Shown here one piece after another: positions 37,674-45,242 of a stretch of 64,000 nucleotides of DNA. The stretch lies in contig JAWKKG010000003.1 in assembly GCA_041393395.1 (NCBI GenBank), positions 496,001-560,000 of the forward strand. Direction: 5' to 3'. Numbering within the stretch: position 1 is the first letter of the stretch; each line of letters opens with the position of its first letter. The position numbers were made by a program, and so were the translations under genes. A model generated the notes under the pieces. It did no database searches and was not told where the DNA came from. It saw only the letters and a list, made by a program, of their open reading frames with translations. Origin of the DNA: JAGQIB01 sp041393395 (GTDB lineage Bacteria > ARS69).

Positions 37674-38597
37674 GTGATCGCGTTCTCGAGCCATCGCTTC
37701 GTGCTGCCGCTGCCCGCCGGGCATCGGTTTCCGATGGAGAAGTACGCGCGCCTCGGGGAGCGAGTGCTCTCCGAGGGAATCCTGACCCGGGACGACGTGC
37801 GGGAGGCGCCGGCCGCCACCGACGACGAGTTGCTGCTCGTCCACACGCGCGACTGGGTGGAGCGCGTGCGCGACGGCGGGCTCGAGCCGGCGGAGATCCG
37901 GCGCCTCGGCTTCCCGTGGTCGCCGGAGATGGTGGAGCGATCGCGACGTTCCGTGGGGGCCACGATCGCGGCGGCGCGGGTCGCGCGGACGGAAGGAGTG
38001 GCGGCGAACCTGGCCGGCGGCACGCATCACGCGTTCGCGGATCACGGCGAGGGGTACTGCGTGTTCAACGACGCGGCGGTCGCGTTGCGGGTGCTGCAGC
38101 GCGAGGGCCTGGTGACACGTGCGCTCGTGGTGGATCTCGATGTCCATCAGGGCAACGGGACGGCGGCGATCTTCGCGGGCGACCCGCACGTGGTGACGTT
38201 GTCGGTGCACGGGGCGAGGAACTTCCCGTTTCGCAAGGTGCCGAGCGACGTCGATCTCGCACTGCCCGACGCGACCGGCGACGAGGAGTATCTCTCCCTC
38301 GTAGCCGGGGCACTCGACCGCGCGTTCGATGCGGCCGACCCCGAGCTCACGATCTACGTGTCCGGCGCGGACCCGCACGCCGACGATCGCCTGGGCCGCC
38401 TCGCACTGACGCGCGACGGACTGGCCCGGCGAGACGAACTCGTCTTTCGAACGTGCGAGCGGGCCGGCTCACCGGTCGCCGTCACGATGGCCGGCGGCTA
38501 CGGGCGGGACATCGACACCACGGTCGACGTTCACCTCGGCACGCTGCGGGCCGCGGCCGAGTTTCATCGTCGGTGGGGGGTGCGGTCGGACTCCTAG
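37674..38597 (+). CDS. Histone-deacetylase-fold amidohydrolase (AcuC/APAH type)
   Basis: The 307-residue enzyme shows the zinc deacetylase core: GGTHHAF (proton-shuttle His pair), VVDLDVHQGNGTA (zinc-binding Asp and His), SGADPHADDRLG (second zinc Asp) and the C-terminal MAGGYGRDI loop. Such enzymes remove acetyl groups from small amides, polyamines or acetylated proteins. The substrate cannot be predicted. It begins at a GTG just after the lipoprotein stop (3 bp gap), so it may be read through from the copper operon although functionally unrelated. Confidence 0.85.
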   Translation: MIAFSSHRFVLPLPAGHRFPMEKYARLGERVLSEGILTRDDVREAPAATDDELLLVHTRDWVERVRDGGLEPAEIRRLGFPWSPEMVERSRRSVGATIAAARVARTEGVAANLAGGTHHAFADHGEGYCVFNDAAVALRVLQREGLVTRALVVDLDVHQGNGTAAIFAGDPHVVTLSVHGARNFPFRKVPSDVDLALPDATGDEEYLSLVAGALDRAFDAADPELTIYVSGADPHADDRLGRLALTRDGLARRDELVFRTCERAGSPVAVTMAGGYGRDIDTTVDVHLGTLRAAAEFHRRWGVRSDS

Positions 38598-38647
38598 TGC
38601 GGCAATGATCTCGCGTTGCCGGCGCGAATCACCGGTCCCGTTCGAGC

Positions 38648-40570
38648 TCACCCGCCCGACGTCGGGACCTCGTCCTCGGTCTCCGTCTCTTCGACGGCGG
38701 ACGCCGGTTCCTCCACCGGCGGCTTCCAGCCGTTCGCGCGCAGCCAGCCGGCAGCCTCCGCGGCCTTCTCCCGGTAGACGAGGAAGAGGAAGACGTCGCC
38801 GCGCCTGGGCGTCGTCCGGTCGTCGACCGGCTCGGCCCGCGTGCCGCGGACGCGCGCGAGCGGCAGGACGTTCTCCCGCTGCTCCTCGGCGATCAGGCCC
38901 TTCTCCTCGGTCTCGGACTCGTCCGCTTCACGGATCCAGCGCTGGATCTCGCCGAACCCGCGTCGCACGCATGACTCCCAGAGCGCGAGATCCTGCGGGG
39001 CGCCGAACGCGATCTGCAGATCCGCCTCTTCCAGCATCTCGGGGGTCACGCGTCCCCCGCGAGAATTCAGGGCCGCGGAGCTTCGCTTGACCTTGAACTC
39101 GTCGCGGACCTTCGTGGCGAACAGGAGATTCACCTCCTCGTTCGCGGTGAGTCCCACGCAACCGGCGAGATCCTCGACTCCGGCGCGCACGAGGGTGGAT
39201 TCCTTGAGCGCGTTGCCGAAGATGACCTGGAAGCCTTCTTCCTGGGCGGCATTCGTGGCGTCGCCGCTCGCGTCCAGGAACACCACGTCCTCGCCGTGCT
39301 CGCGGACGGCCTTGCCCACCGCGAGCCCGAGTGGGTTCGCTCCGAGGATCGCCCAGCCGCGACCGGTGGCGCGCCGAAGACCGAGCATCCGGGCGACGAG
39401 TCCTCCCGTGAGCCCCTGCAGGACCACGGTGACGGCAATGACGAGGAAGACGAGCGCCCGGAGCGTCGTGCCGCCCTCGATCTGCGCGTCGCCGAGGCGC
39501 AGCGCGAAGAAAGACGCCACCGCCGCCGCCACGATCCCGCGGGGCGCGATCCAAGACAGGAACACCTTGTCCTTCACGGAGAGCCCGGTGCCCCACGTGC
39601 ACGCGATCACGTTGATCGGTCGGATCACGAACATCAACACCGCCACGACCCACAGTCCGCGCGTGCCGAGTGCGCGGAGGTCGGTGAAGCGCACGTCGGC
39701 GGCGAGGATCACGAACAGCATGCCGATCAGCATCACCGTCAGCTGTTCCTTGAACTCGCGCAGATCGCGGTGGACCCGCGTGCGGGTGTTGCCCACCAGC
39801 ACGCCGGCGATCGTGACGGACGCGATGCCGCTCTCCGGTTGCAGCGCGTTGCTCACGTGGAACAGGGCCAGGATCATCGAGAGCGCGAACACGTTCTCGA
39901 GTCCCTCCGGCACGAAGTGCTCGAGGCGCAGCAGTCGCGCGATCCCCCAGCCCCCGACAAAACCGAGCAGGCAGCCCACGCCGAGGCTCGCGACGATTCC
40001 GAGCACACCCATCGCGAGCGACGTCGCGGAAGGCTGCAGCGCCACGTCGAGCGCGACGACCGCCACGATTGCGCCGATCGGGTCGATCAGCACGCCTTCG
40101 CCCTCGAGCACCGTCTGCAGGTGCTTCTTGAGACGGATGCGCCGGACCAGCGGACCCACCACGGTCGGACCCGTCACGATGACGAGCGTGCCGAACAGGA
40201 TGGAGGAGCGCCACTCCCACTGGAGAATGGCTCGGGCCGCGAGCGTGGCGCCGACCGCGGTGATGAGCGCGCCGAGCGTGATCAGTCGCTGGATGGCGCG
40301 GGATTCCCGCTTCAGACGCCCGACGTCGAGATTGAGCCCGCCTTCGAACAGGATGACCGCCACCGCGAAGCCGACCAGCGTGTGCAGCGCGTGGCCGAGC
40401 GACTCCGGCTGGACGAGTCCGAGCGCGTCGGGACCGAGCAAGGCGCCGGTGATCAGCAGCAGCACGAGTCCGGGCACGCGAATGTGGTGGGCGATCGTCT
40501 GCGCGACGAGCCCGGCCGCGAGCGCGATCGAGATGGTGAGGGCGGGATCGGAGGTGACGGCGTGATTCAT
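38648..40570 (-). CDS. CPA1-type Na+(K+)/H+ antiporter with cytosolic RCK-like domain
   Basis: The 640-residue protein has about 12 membrane helices. The CPA-type conserved segments include GPTVVGPLVR, GEGVLIDPIGAIVAV (ion-binding Asp) and WIAPRGIVAAAVASFFALRL. After the membrane part comes a Rossmann-like TrkA-N/RCK region (WAILGANPLGLAVGKAV, about 400-520), then an acidic Glu/Thr tail. This is the layout of proteobacterial CPA1 exchangers controlled by nucleotide or ion binding. The ATG at 40570 has an extended -10 exactly 6 nt upstream and no Shine-Dalgarno sequence, so the transcript looks leaderless. Confidence 0.88.
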   Translation of the reverse strand: MNHAVTSDPALTISIALAAGLVAQTIAHHIRVPGLVLLLITGALLGPDALGLVQPESLGHALHTLVGFAVAVILFEGGLNLDVGRLKRESRAIQRLITLGALITAVGATLAARAILQWEWRSSILFGTLVIVTGPTVVGPLVRRIRLKKHLQTVLEGEGVLIDPIGAIVAVVALDVALQPSATSLAMGVLGIVASLGVGCLLGFVGGWGIARLLRLEHFVPEGLENVFALSMILALFHVSNALQPESGIASVTIAGVLVGNTRTRVHRDLREFKEQLTVMLIGMLFVILAADVRFTDLRALGTRGLWVVAVLMFVIRPINVIACTWGTGLSVKDKVFLSWIAPRGIVAAAVASFFALRLGDAQIEGGTTLRALVFLVIAVTVVLQGLTGGLVARMLGLRRATGRGWAILGANPLGLAVGKAVREHGEDVVFLDASGDATNAAQEEGFQVIFGNALKESTLVRAGVEDLAGCVGLTANEEVNLLFATKVRDEFKVKRSSAALNSRGGRVTPEMLEEADLQIAFGAPQDLALWESCVRRGFGEIQRWIREADESETEEKGLIAEEQRENVLPLARVRGTRAEPVDDRTTPRRGDVFLFLVYREKAAEAAGWLRANGWKPPVEEPASAVEETETEDEVPTSGG

Positions 40571-40576
40571 CCCCGC

Positions 40577-40585
40577 ACGCTAGCA
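40577..40585 (-). promoter_or_regulatory. Extended -10 of a probable leaderless transcript (antiporter)
   Basis: On the minus strand TG-C-TAGCGT is followed by GCGGGG and then the ATG at 40570. The predicted first transcribed base is the A of the start codon. Confidence 0.45.
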
Positions 40586-40625
40586 TGGGCGTGGCGGGAG
40601 GTCAGTCCTTCTCGGTGCGCATCGA

Positions 40626-41576
40626 TCAGGCCGGGACCCGGACCGGAGCGCGGGGAACGGAGCGGGGCACCGTTCGCTTGATCGCCTCCACCACGGAGGG
40701 CGAGTACTGCGAACCCGCCCATTTCTCGAGCTCCGCGAGCGCGACGTCGGGTGGGTTGCCGGCCCGGCGGGGACCTCCCGACACGATCTGATCGAACGTG
40801 TCCGCGGCCGCCACGATGTGGGCCTCGATGGGGACGTACTCGTTGACGCGGCCGTCCTCGGCGTACGGGTCCTGGTGGTACTCGATGATCGGCACGACGT
40901 CTCGGAACATCTCGCCGAGCGCATCGATCATCCGCGCACCGCGCTGCGAGTACGGCTCGAGTGCTTCACGCTCCGCGTCACTCAGGTCCGAACGGCCTTC
41001 GAGGTCTCCGGCGATCTCCACACGCCCCACGTCGTGCAGGAGACCCGCCACCCGGCAGTTCTCGATGCGCTCGTCGGAAAGGCCGAGGCGCCGCGCGACG
41101 TCGGTCGCCAGGTGCGACACCCGCGTGGAGTGACCGAGCGCGTGCTCGCCCCCGGACTCCAGGTACTTCGTGAGGATCTCGAGCGTCCCGAGGTAGGCTT
41201 GCCGGAGCTGCGCGTGCCGGTCCACGTTGCGCTCGTGCAAAGTCCCCACGACGAGACTCGTGAGTACCAGGAAGCAACCCCACAGCGCGATGGTGCCCCA
41301 GCTCTCCGCGGCCGTCGCTTCCAGCGCGAAGCGGGTCGGGTCGATCGCGTTGAAGAGCGACACGAAGCCCACCGAGAGCAGGCTCGCCGCGAGCGACGAG
41401 CGCAGCCCGAGGAACAGGCCGGTCACGAGGACCGGCAGGTAGTAGAAGTTCAGCAGGGAAGCCCGGTGAACCACGAGGAAGTTCATCAGAACGACGCCGA
41501 GGAAGATCGTTCCCACGACGATCGGCTCGAGATGCCGCACCACGCCGGGTCGGAACACCTTGATGTTCGTGTTCAA
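40626..41576 (-). CDS. Membrane protein with degenerate HD-GYP phosphohydrolase domain
   Basis: About 316 residues from a TTG preceded by GAGG (the frame stays open to a GTG at 41672, but those extra residues look non-coding). Three to four N-terminal helices (about 15-120) are followed by an HD domain: LGHSTRVSHLATDVARRLG, then HDVGRVEI, then EYHQDPYAEDGRVNEYV and EAHIVAAADTFDQI. HD-GYP enzymes hydrolyse cyclic di-GMP. Here the HD pair is present, but the GYP motif is absent where it would follow the second histidine block. It may bind or cleave another nucleotide, or only sense. Confidence 0.75.
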   Translation of the reverse strand: MNTNIKVFRPGVVRHLEPIVVGTIFLGVVLMNFLVVHRASLLNFYYLPVLVTGLFLGLRSSLAASLLSVGFVSLFNAIDPTRFALEATAAESWGTIALWGCFLVLTSLVVGTLHERNVDRHAQLRQAYLGTLEILTKYLESGGEHALGHSTRVSHLATDVARRLGLSDERIENCRVAGLLHDVGRVEIAGDLEGRSDLSDAEREALEPYSQRGARMIDALGEMFRDVVPIIEYHQDPYAEDGRVNEYVPIEAHIVAAADTFDQIVSGGPRRAGNPPDVALAELEKWAGSQYSPSVVEAIKRTVPRSVPRAPVRVPA

Positions 41577-41947
41577 GCTCGAACCTCGCTCGGGTCCGTC
41601 CCCGCGTGCCGGCCGCGAGCCGTGAGTCGGCGCGCCGGGCCCGCGGGATCCACCCTTCGCGAAAATCGGCACCCGGGGGCGGGGGCTTTATGCCTCCCGG
41701 AGCCGTCGAGGGGCCTCGGGACCCGGCTCCGGAGGAGCGGATCCCGGAGGGCGCCCCCCGAGAGCTCGCCGCGAGAGGACCAATCGGCGGAGATCCTGCC
41801 CGATAGCGGCCCGGCGGGCGGTTCGGCCGGGCCGCCGGGGCTTGGGAACCGGCGCCGACCCGCCGATAACATCGGAACGACCGGGAAGCGCTCAACCAGC
41901 GCGCCCCCAGCAACAGCCACGGCCAGGGCAACACGAGCGGAGGACGC
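41577..41947. other. Intergenic region between divergent genes
   Basis: This 371-bp gap holds the promoters of the HD-domain gene (minus) and the small unknown gene (plus). It includes a run of C/G blocks near 41671-41685. No convincing ORF, RNA gene or strong promoter was identified. Confidence 0.4.
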
Positions 41948-42247
41948 ATGGCGGGAGATCCGAAGGTCTTTGCGGGCGATTGGATCGAGATCGAGGGGGA
42001 CGACCAGAAGGGCGTGCCCCGCAAGGTCCGGGCGGTGATCACGCGGACTCCGGATGCGGTGGATCCGCGTCATCGCGCCGAGGTCGTGTACCTGGACTCC
42101 CGCGGCCGCGCGATCAACGAAGACGTCGTGTGGACCGGAGACCACTGGTCGTTCGCGATGAAGGGACCGTGCGGTGGCTTCGCCGATCAGAACTCCAGCA
42201 TGGTCATGTACGTTCGCACGCTGCGCGACGGCGGCTCCGGCCGCTGA
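41948..42247 (+). CDS. Small soluble protein of unknown function
   Basis: This 99-residue protein has no signal or membrane segment. GGAGG lies about 5 bp before the ATG. The sequence reads as a small beta-rich fold (FAGDWIEIEGDDQKGVPRK; AEVVYLDSRGRAINEDVVW), with a Gly/Cys-containing segment (KGPCGGFADQ) and a disordered tail. No family was recognised. Clear start signals and protein-like composition support a real gene. It is convergent with the Yip1-like gene, 3 bp apart. Confidence 0.6.
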   Translation: MAGDPKVFAGDWIEIEGDDQKGVPRKVRAVITRTPDAVDPRHRAEVVYLDSRGRAINEDVVWTGDHWSFAMKGPCGGFADQNSSMVMYVRTLRDGGSGR

Positions 42248-42250
42248 CAT

Positions 42251-42937
42251 CTAGCCGCCCGGCAGCGCTCCCCTTCCCATCGCCTCCGCCACCCGCGTCG
42301 CCGCCATGGCGACGAACGTGACGAGTGCCCATGCGACCACGCCGGCCGTGGCGCCGCTGCGCGAACGTTCGCCGGCGAAGACGGCGAGGCCGATCGACCA
42401 CAGAACGAGTGTGGCGAGCGAGAACAGATCGATCTGGTTCGCCGCGGCGTGGATCCATCCGTGAGACAACGCCTCGGGCACGATCCCCGCGAAGCTCGTG
42501 AGTCCCGTGATCGGGGCCGGAGCGACGGAGCCCAGACTCCAGGCCGCCGAATCGGCGAGGCTCCCGAGGTAACGGGGAACGAGTCCGTAGCCCGCGACCA
42601 CGAGCGCTCCCCGGGCGGTGATCGGAACCCCGGCCGCGAGCGCGGCGGTGCCCAGCACCAGTGCCGCGAGTCCGAGGCGCATGACACCTCCCACCGGTGC
42701 GCTCGCGACCGCGATCCAGCGAGAGGACCGGAGGGACTCGGTCGCGGTGGCGCGGGCCTCGTCCGGCAGGTCCAATGCGGCGAGGCGAGCTTCGGTCAAC
42801 CGAACGAGAGGGATCGTCGCCAGGAGCGACACGAGAATCGAGAACAGCAACACGGGCACGATCGGACGTCGCAGCATCAGAGCCCGGAACGTCCGGTGCG
42901 GTCGAGCCAGCACGGCGAACAGCGCGACGAATCCCAC
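42251..42937 (-). CDS. Yip1-family polytopic membrane protein
   Basis: Starting at the GTG at 42937 (GGGAGAGG just upstream) the product is 228 residues. It has an N-terminal VLARPHRTFRALMLRRP segment typical of bacterial Yip1/DUF1282 proteins and then about five membrane helices. Their function in bacteria is unknown; eukaryotic relatives act in vesicle traffic. The frame stays open to an ATG at 43156, but that would run into the peptide gene and reads as non-coding. It lies 184 bp downstream of the small-peptide operon on the same strand, and a hairpin separates them, so co-transcription is unlikely but possible. Confidence 0.65.
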   Translation of the reverse strand: MGFVALFAVLARPHRTFRALMLRRPIVPVLLFSILVSLLATIPLVRLTEARLAALDLPDEARATATESLRSSRWIAVASAPVGGVMRLGLAALVLGTAALAAGVPITARGALVVAGYGLVPRYLGSLADSAAWSLGSVAPAPITGLTSFAGIVPEALSHGWIHAAANQIDLFSLATLVLWSIGLAVFAGERSRSGATAGVVAWALVTFVAMAATRVAEAMGRGALPGG

Positions 42938-43073
42938 GAGCCTCTCCCGTTCGGTCGGGCCTCCGGAGAGAGCGACCCGGGTTTGACGGAGGGTGACCGG
43001 GTGGCCACCCTCCCGATCCTTCGCGCGAGGAAGCGGATCCCGCCAGCGGATCCGTTCCGCACGCGATCGTTCG

Positions 43074-43113
43074 CTCGCGGCGCGGCATGGTGTACGGCTG
43101 GTTCCGCCGCGAG
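43074..43113 (-). terminator. Hairpin directly after the last small-peptide gene
   Basis: CTCGCGGCG (43074-43082) and CGCCGCGAG (43105-43113) form a perfect 9-bp stem with a 22-nt loop, starting 8 bp past the stop of the 88-residue peptide gene. No T tract follows. It probably ends the operon or protects its 3' end. Confidence 0.4.
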
Positions 43114-43121
43114 TCCCGCTG

Positions 43122-43388
43122 CTAGTTGCCGGTGCCGCAGCCGATGCCCATCGCAATCGAACCCACGAGTGCGATCTCGGGCTGCAACGTGAAGAGTCCG
43201 CCCCACATCATGGCCATTCCCGCCATGCAGTAGAACCCGGCCATGCCGCCGCGCAGATTCTCCACCTGCGCCGGACGCGACGGAGGCCACGAGGACGTCG
43301 ACGGAGCGGTTGACGTGGCGCCGATCAGCCCGACGGCGAGTGCGAGGGCCACGATCGCACGCGCACTCCGGGCGCGATGCGCCCTCAT
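43122..43388 (-). CDS. Bacteriocin-like precursor peptide 1: Sec signal, double-glycine leader, two-cysteine core
   Basis: The 88-residue precursor has a Sec-type signal (Arg-rich start, hydrophobic AIVALALAVGLIGATSTA) and a Pro/Ser linker. QVENLRGG then ends at Gly47-Gly48, with Val and Leu at -7 and -4 and Glu at -6, close to double-glycine leaders cut by C39 peptidases. The predicted 40-residue core is hydrophobic and rich in Gly, Ala and Met. It has Cys54 and Cys84, and Pro70 16 residues after the first Cys. This Cys/Pro spacing is shared with peptide 2. The ATG overlaps the peptide-2 stop by 4 bp. It is probably a secreted, disulfide-bridged antimicrobial or signalling peptide. Activity is inferred; no close known family was recognised. 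Confidence 0.7.
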   Translation of the reverse strand: MRAHRARSARAIVALALAVGLIGATSTAPSTSSWPPSRPAQVENLRGGMAGFYCMAGMAMMWGGLFTLQPEIALVGSIAMGIGCGTGN

Positions 43389-43618
43389 CCCCAGCACCCG
43401 TTCGCGTATCCGCCGACCAGCGCGCCGCCGACCGCCCACGGGTTCGCGAACACGAACCCGAGTCCGAGCACCGTGCCGTACGCCATGCACACGCCGGGGC
43501 GTCGACCGCCCACGAGCGTCTCGAGCGATCCGGCGGACGACTGGTCCGACGCCCCGGGGCCGCTCGCCACCGGGACGAGAGCCAGGGTCAGTGCCCCGGC
43601 GATGATTCTCTTCCTCAC
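43385..43618 (-). CDS. Bacteriocin-like precursor peptide 2, paralogue of peptide 1
   Basis: The 77-residue precursor starts at a GTG with AAGGAG about 8 bp upstream. It has a Sec-like signal (MRKRIIAGALTLALVPVASG) and a leader ending SLETLVGG (Gly37-Gly38; Leu at -7 and -4, Glu at -6). The predicted 39-residue core contains Cys44, Pro60 and Cys75 plus GxxxG patterns (GTVLG, GALVG) like those that pair helices in two-peptide class IIb bacteriocins. Cores 1 and 2 align over CMA, a Pro 16 residues later and a Cys 30 or 31 residues later, so they are ancient duplicates. The start overlaps the C39 peptidase stop by 4 bp. Confidence 0.7.
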   Translation of the reverse strand: MRKRIIAGALTLALVPVASGPGASDQSSAGSLETLVGGRRPGVCMAYGTVLGLGFVFANPWAVGGALVGGYANGCWG

Positions 43619-44154
43619 GATTCCTCTCCTTTCGGGGGAGCGAGTTCGAGCACGTGTCCCCTCCAGTGACGCCGGAGGGCCGCGAGGGAGAACCGGACCC
43701 GGCCCAGCGCCGGGTCGACGATCAGACTGCCGCCACGCGGGTCCGCCGCTTCGAGCACGACGAAGTGTCCCGGTCGGAGCCAGAGAATGGCCGGGGGCGA
43801 AACGGCTCGCGGGTCCCGCGATGTCTCCGTTCGCAGGATGGCCTCGAATCCTCGCCGTCGTGCGGCGGTCGCGAGATCCCCGAAGCGCGCTCCGTTCTCC
43901 CGCCAAGCCATCTCGCTCATCAACGAGTCCCGGCTCGCCGGAGATCCGAGCCGTTCCAGCGCGTAGGCGAGCGCGGCCGGACCGCAGTCGGAGCGCGCTC
44001 GCTGTCGGATGCCCGCCTCGGGATCGATCGACACGGCTCCCGCCCGCCACGCGCCCCACCGCTCGAGCGGATGGCTCGACTCCGCGACGCGTGAGAACGC
44101 GAACCCCACGCCGACGAACACGAGCACACCCGACCAAGCGATCCATCTCTTCAC
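43615..44154 (-). CDS. Stand-alone membrane-anchored C39 double-glycine peptidase
   Basis: The 179-residue product is only a C39 domain behind one N-terminal hydrophobic segment (about 5-20). The catalytic set is complete: oxyanion Gln51, Cys57 in SDCGPAAL, His130 in PGHFVVLE and Asp147 in IVDPALG, with standard C39 spacing. C39 domains cut leaders after Gly-Gly and are normally fused to ABC exporters facing the cytoplasm. Here there is no transporter domain, and the N-terminal signal or anchor would place the protease outside the cytoplasmic membrane, where it would meet Sec-exported precursors. The GTG overlaps the thioredoxin-like stop; the stop overlaps the peptide-2 start. Substrate assignment to the two peptides is inference from linkage and motif. 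Confidence 0.82.
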   Translation of the reverse strand: MKRWIAWSGVLVFVGVGFAFSRVAESSHPLERWGAWRAGAVSIDPEAGIRQRARSDCGPAALAYALERLGSPASRDSLMSEMAWRENGARFGDLATAARRRGFEAILRTETSRDPRAVSPPAILWLRPGHFVVLEAADPRGGSLIVDPALGRVRFSLAALRRHWRGHVLELAPPKGEES

Positions 44155-44630
44155 GAGCGTTCCTCCACTTCGCCGGGCAGCGCCTCCGCCATCCAGCGCC
44201 TCAGCACCGAGGGCCGCTGGCGGCCGCGCCGCGCATCCACGCACTTGCCGTCCACGTCGTACAGAAGCGTCAGCGGTACCACGCCCCCTCCGAGTCGACG
44301 GCGGATCGTTCCGTCACGATCCACCACGACCGGAACGCATCGCGGCGGATCGATCAGCCGCTCGTCCACCAGCACGTAGCGATCGAATCCGGTGTCCTTC
44401 GTCGCCGCGAGATCGGCGATCGCCCCCGTGCAGTGAGAGCAGCGACGCGACGCGAGCAACAGCACCGCGGGCGCTCCGGTGAGGAGAGGTTCCCCGAGCT
44501 CGCGTCGGACGAGAAGGAGTGTCGCCTCCGGCTCCCAGCGGGTGTGACGATCGATCCAGATCACGATCGATCCGATCACGACCAGCGTCGCGAGACTCAG
44601 GACTCCGACGGAGGGAACGGTACGCGGCAC
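44151..44630 (-). CDS. Membrane-anchored thioredoxin-fold protein of the peptide operon
   Basis: From the GTG at 44630 (GAGAGG upstream; an in-frame GTG at 44684 is possible) the product is 159 residues. It has a membrane segment (VGVLSLATLVVIGSIVIWI) and then a thioredoxin-like fold with active site CSHC (64-67) and a cis-Pro region GGVVPLTLLYD (Pro119). This resembles TlpA/DsbE-type periplasmic oxidoreductases. In this operon it could form, reduce or shuffle the disulfide predicted between the two core cysteines of each peptide, or protect the C39 catalytic cysteine. Its TGA overlaps the C39 start (GTGA). Confidence 0.7.
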   Translation of the reverse strand: MPRTVPSVGVLSLATLVVIGSIVIWIDRHTRWEPEATLLLVRRELGEPLLTGAPAVLLLASRRCSHCTGAIADLAATKDTGFDRYVLVDERLIDPPRCVPVVVDRDGTIRRRLGGGVVPLTLLYDVDGKCVDARRGRQRPSVLRRWMAEALPGEVEERS

Positions 44631-44839
44631 GACGTGATCCTCTCGACGCGACACCAGAACGGTGTCCGCGCGACCGCGGATCACGCAAGAAAGAGGCCAC
44701 CACGCGGAGGCTTCGGGCGGTGCGACTTCGGTGCCGTGAATGTCAGCGCGTGTACCGAGTGAGGTAGCTCGAGTTCGCGGCCGTCAACTTCCGGCGCGCG
44801 GGTCGCAACCCGAGTTGACGCCGCCGCCGGCGTTCGACC

Positions 44840-45073
44840 TCAGACTCCCGACCACCCCGTCTCGGAACGGGGCAGGGTGCGCACACCCAGCGACACCTCG
44901 TGGGCGTCGCGACCGCTGCGCCGACCCAGCTCGAGACGGAGTCGCTCGAGAGCTTCTTCGCGCGAGGCTCCGTGCGCTTCCACGGGGCCCGACGGGGCAA
45001 ACTCGTAGCGCGCGGTCCAGCGACCGCCGGGGCGGCGAGACACCGCCGCAAAGTGCATCGAGGGGGGAATCAT
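44840..45073 (-). CDS. Small HicB-like protein upstream of the peptide operon
   Basis: This 77-residue protein has GGAGG 7 bp before its ATG and a good promoter further upstream. The segment YEFAPSGPVEAHGASREEALERLRLELGRR resembles the HicB-type or partial RNase-H-like fold of small antitoxin-like proteins (strand, then amphipathic helix). No HicA-like toxin is adjacent. It is 155-210 bp upstream of the thioredoxin-like gene on the same strand and could be the first gene of that transcript, with a regulatory or immunity role. That role is speculative. Confidence 0.5.
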   Translation of the reverse strand: MIPPSMHFAAVSRRPGGRWTARYEFAPSGPVEAHGASREEALERLRLELGRRSGRDAHEVSLGVRTLPRSETGWSGV

Positions 45074-45102
45074 GAGGAGCCTCCAGGCCGGAACCTGAGT
45101 CG

Positions 45103-45131
45103 GCTTTACGCTTGGCTCGGAGATCTGTCAA
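45103..45131 (-). promoter_or_regulatory. Promoter of the HicB-like gene and possibly the peptide operon
   Basis: On the minus strand a perfect TTGACA (45126-45131) is followed after 17 bp by TAAAGC (45103-45108). Transcription would begin near 45096, about 23 nt before the ATG, with GGAGG in the leader. Confidence 0.6.
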
Positions 45132-45227
45132 GAAGTTAGGCCCGCTCGAATCGGCCGTTTCGGGGCTCGGGACGCCCTTCCGAACGCTGTTCGTCCCCTC
45201 GCGGTCCTTTCCGGACCCCCGCGTTCC

Positions 45228-45236
45228 TGATAGAAC
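45228..45236 (+). promoter_or_regulatory. Extended -10 of a probable leaderless transcript (addB)
   Basis: TG-A-TAGAAC ends 6 nt before the ATG at 45243 and no Shine-Dalgarno sequence is present, so the AddB message probably starts at its AUG. Confidence 0.45.
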
Positions 45237-45242
45237 CGCTCC

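Noticed and set aside
42999..43010. Perfect palindrome GGGTGGCCACCC upstream of the Yip1-like gene
   Set aside because: A 12-bp GC palindrome is expected by chance in this composition, and nothing links it to a promoter.
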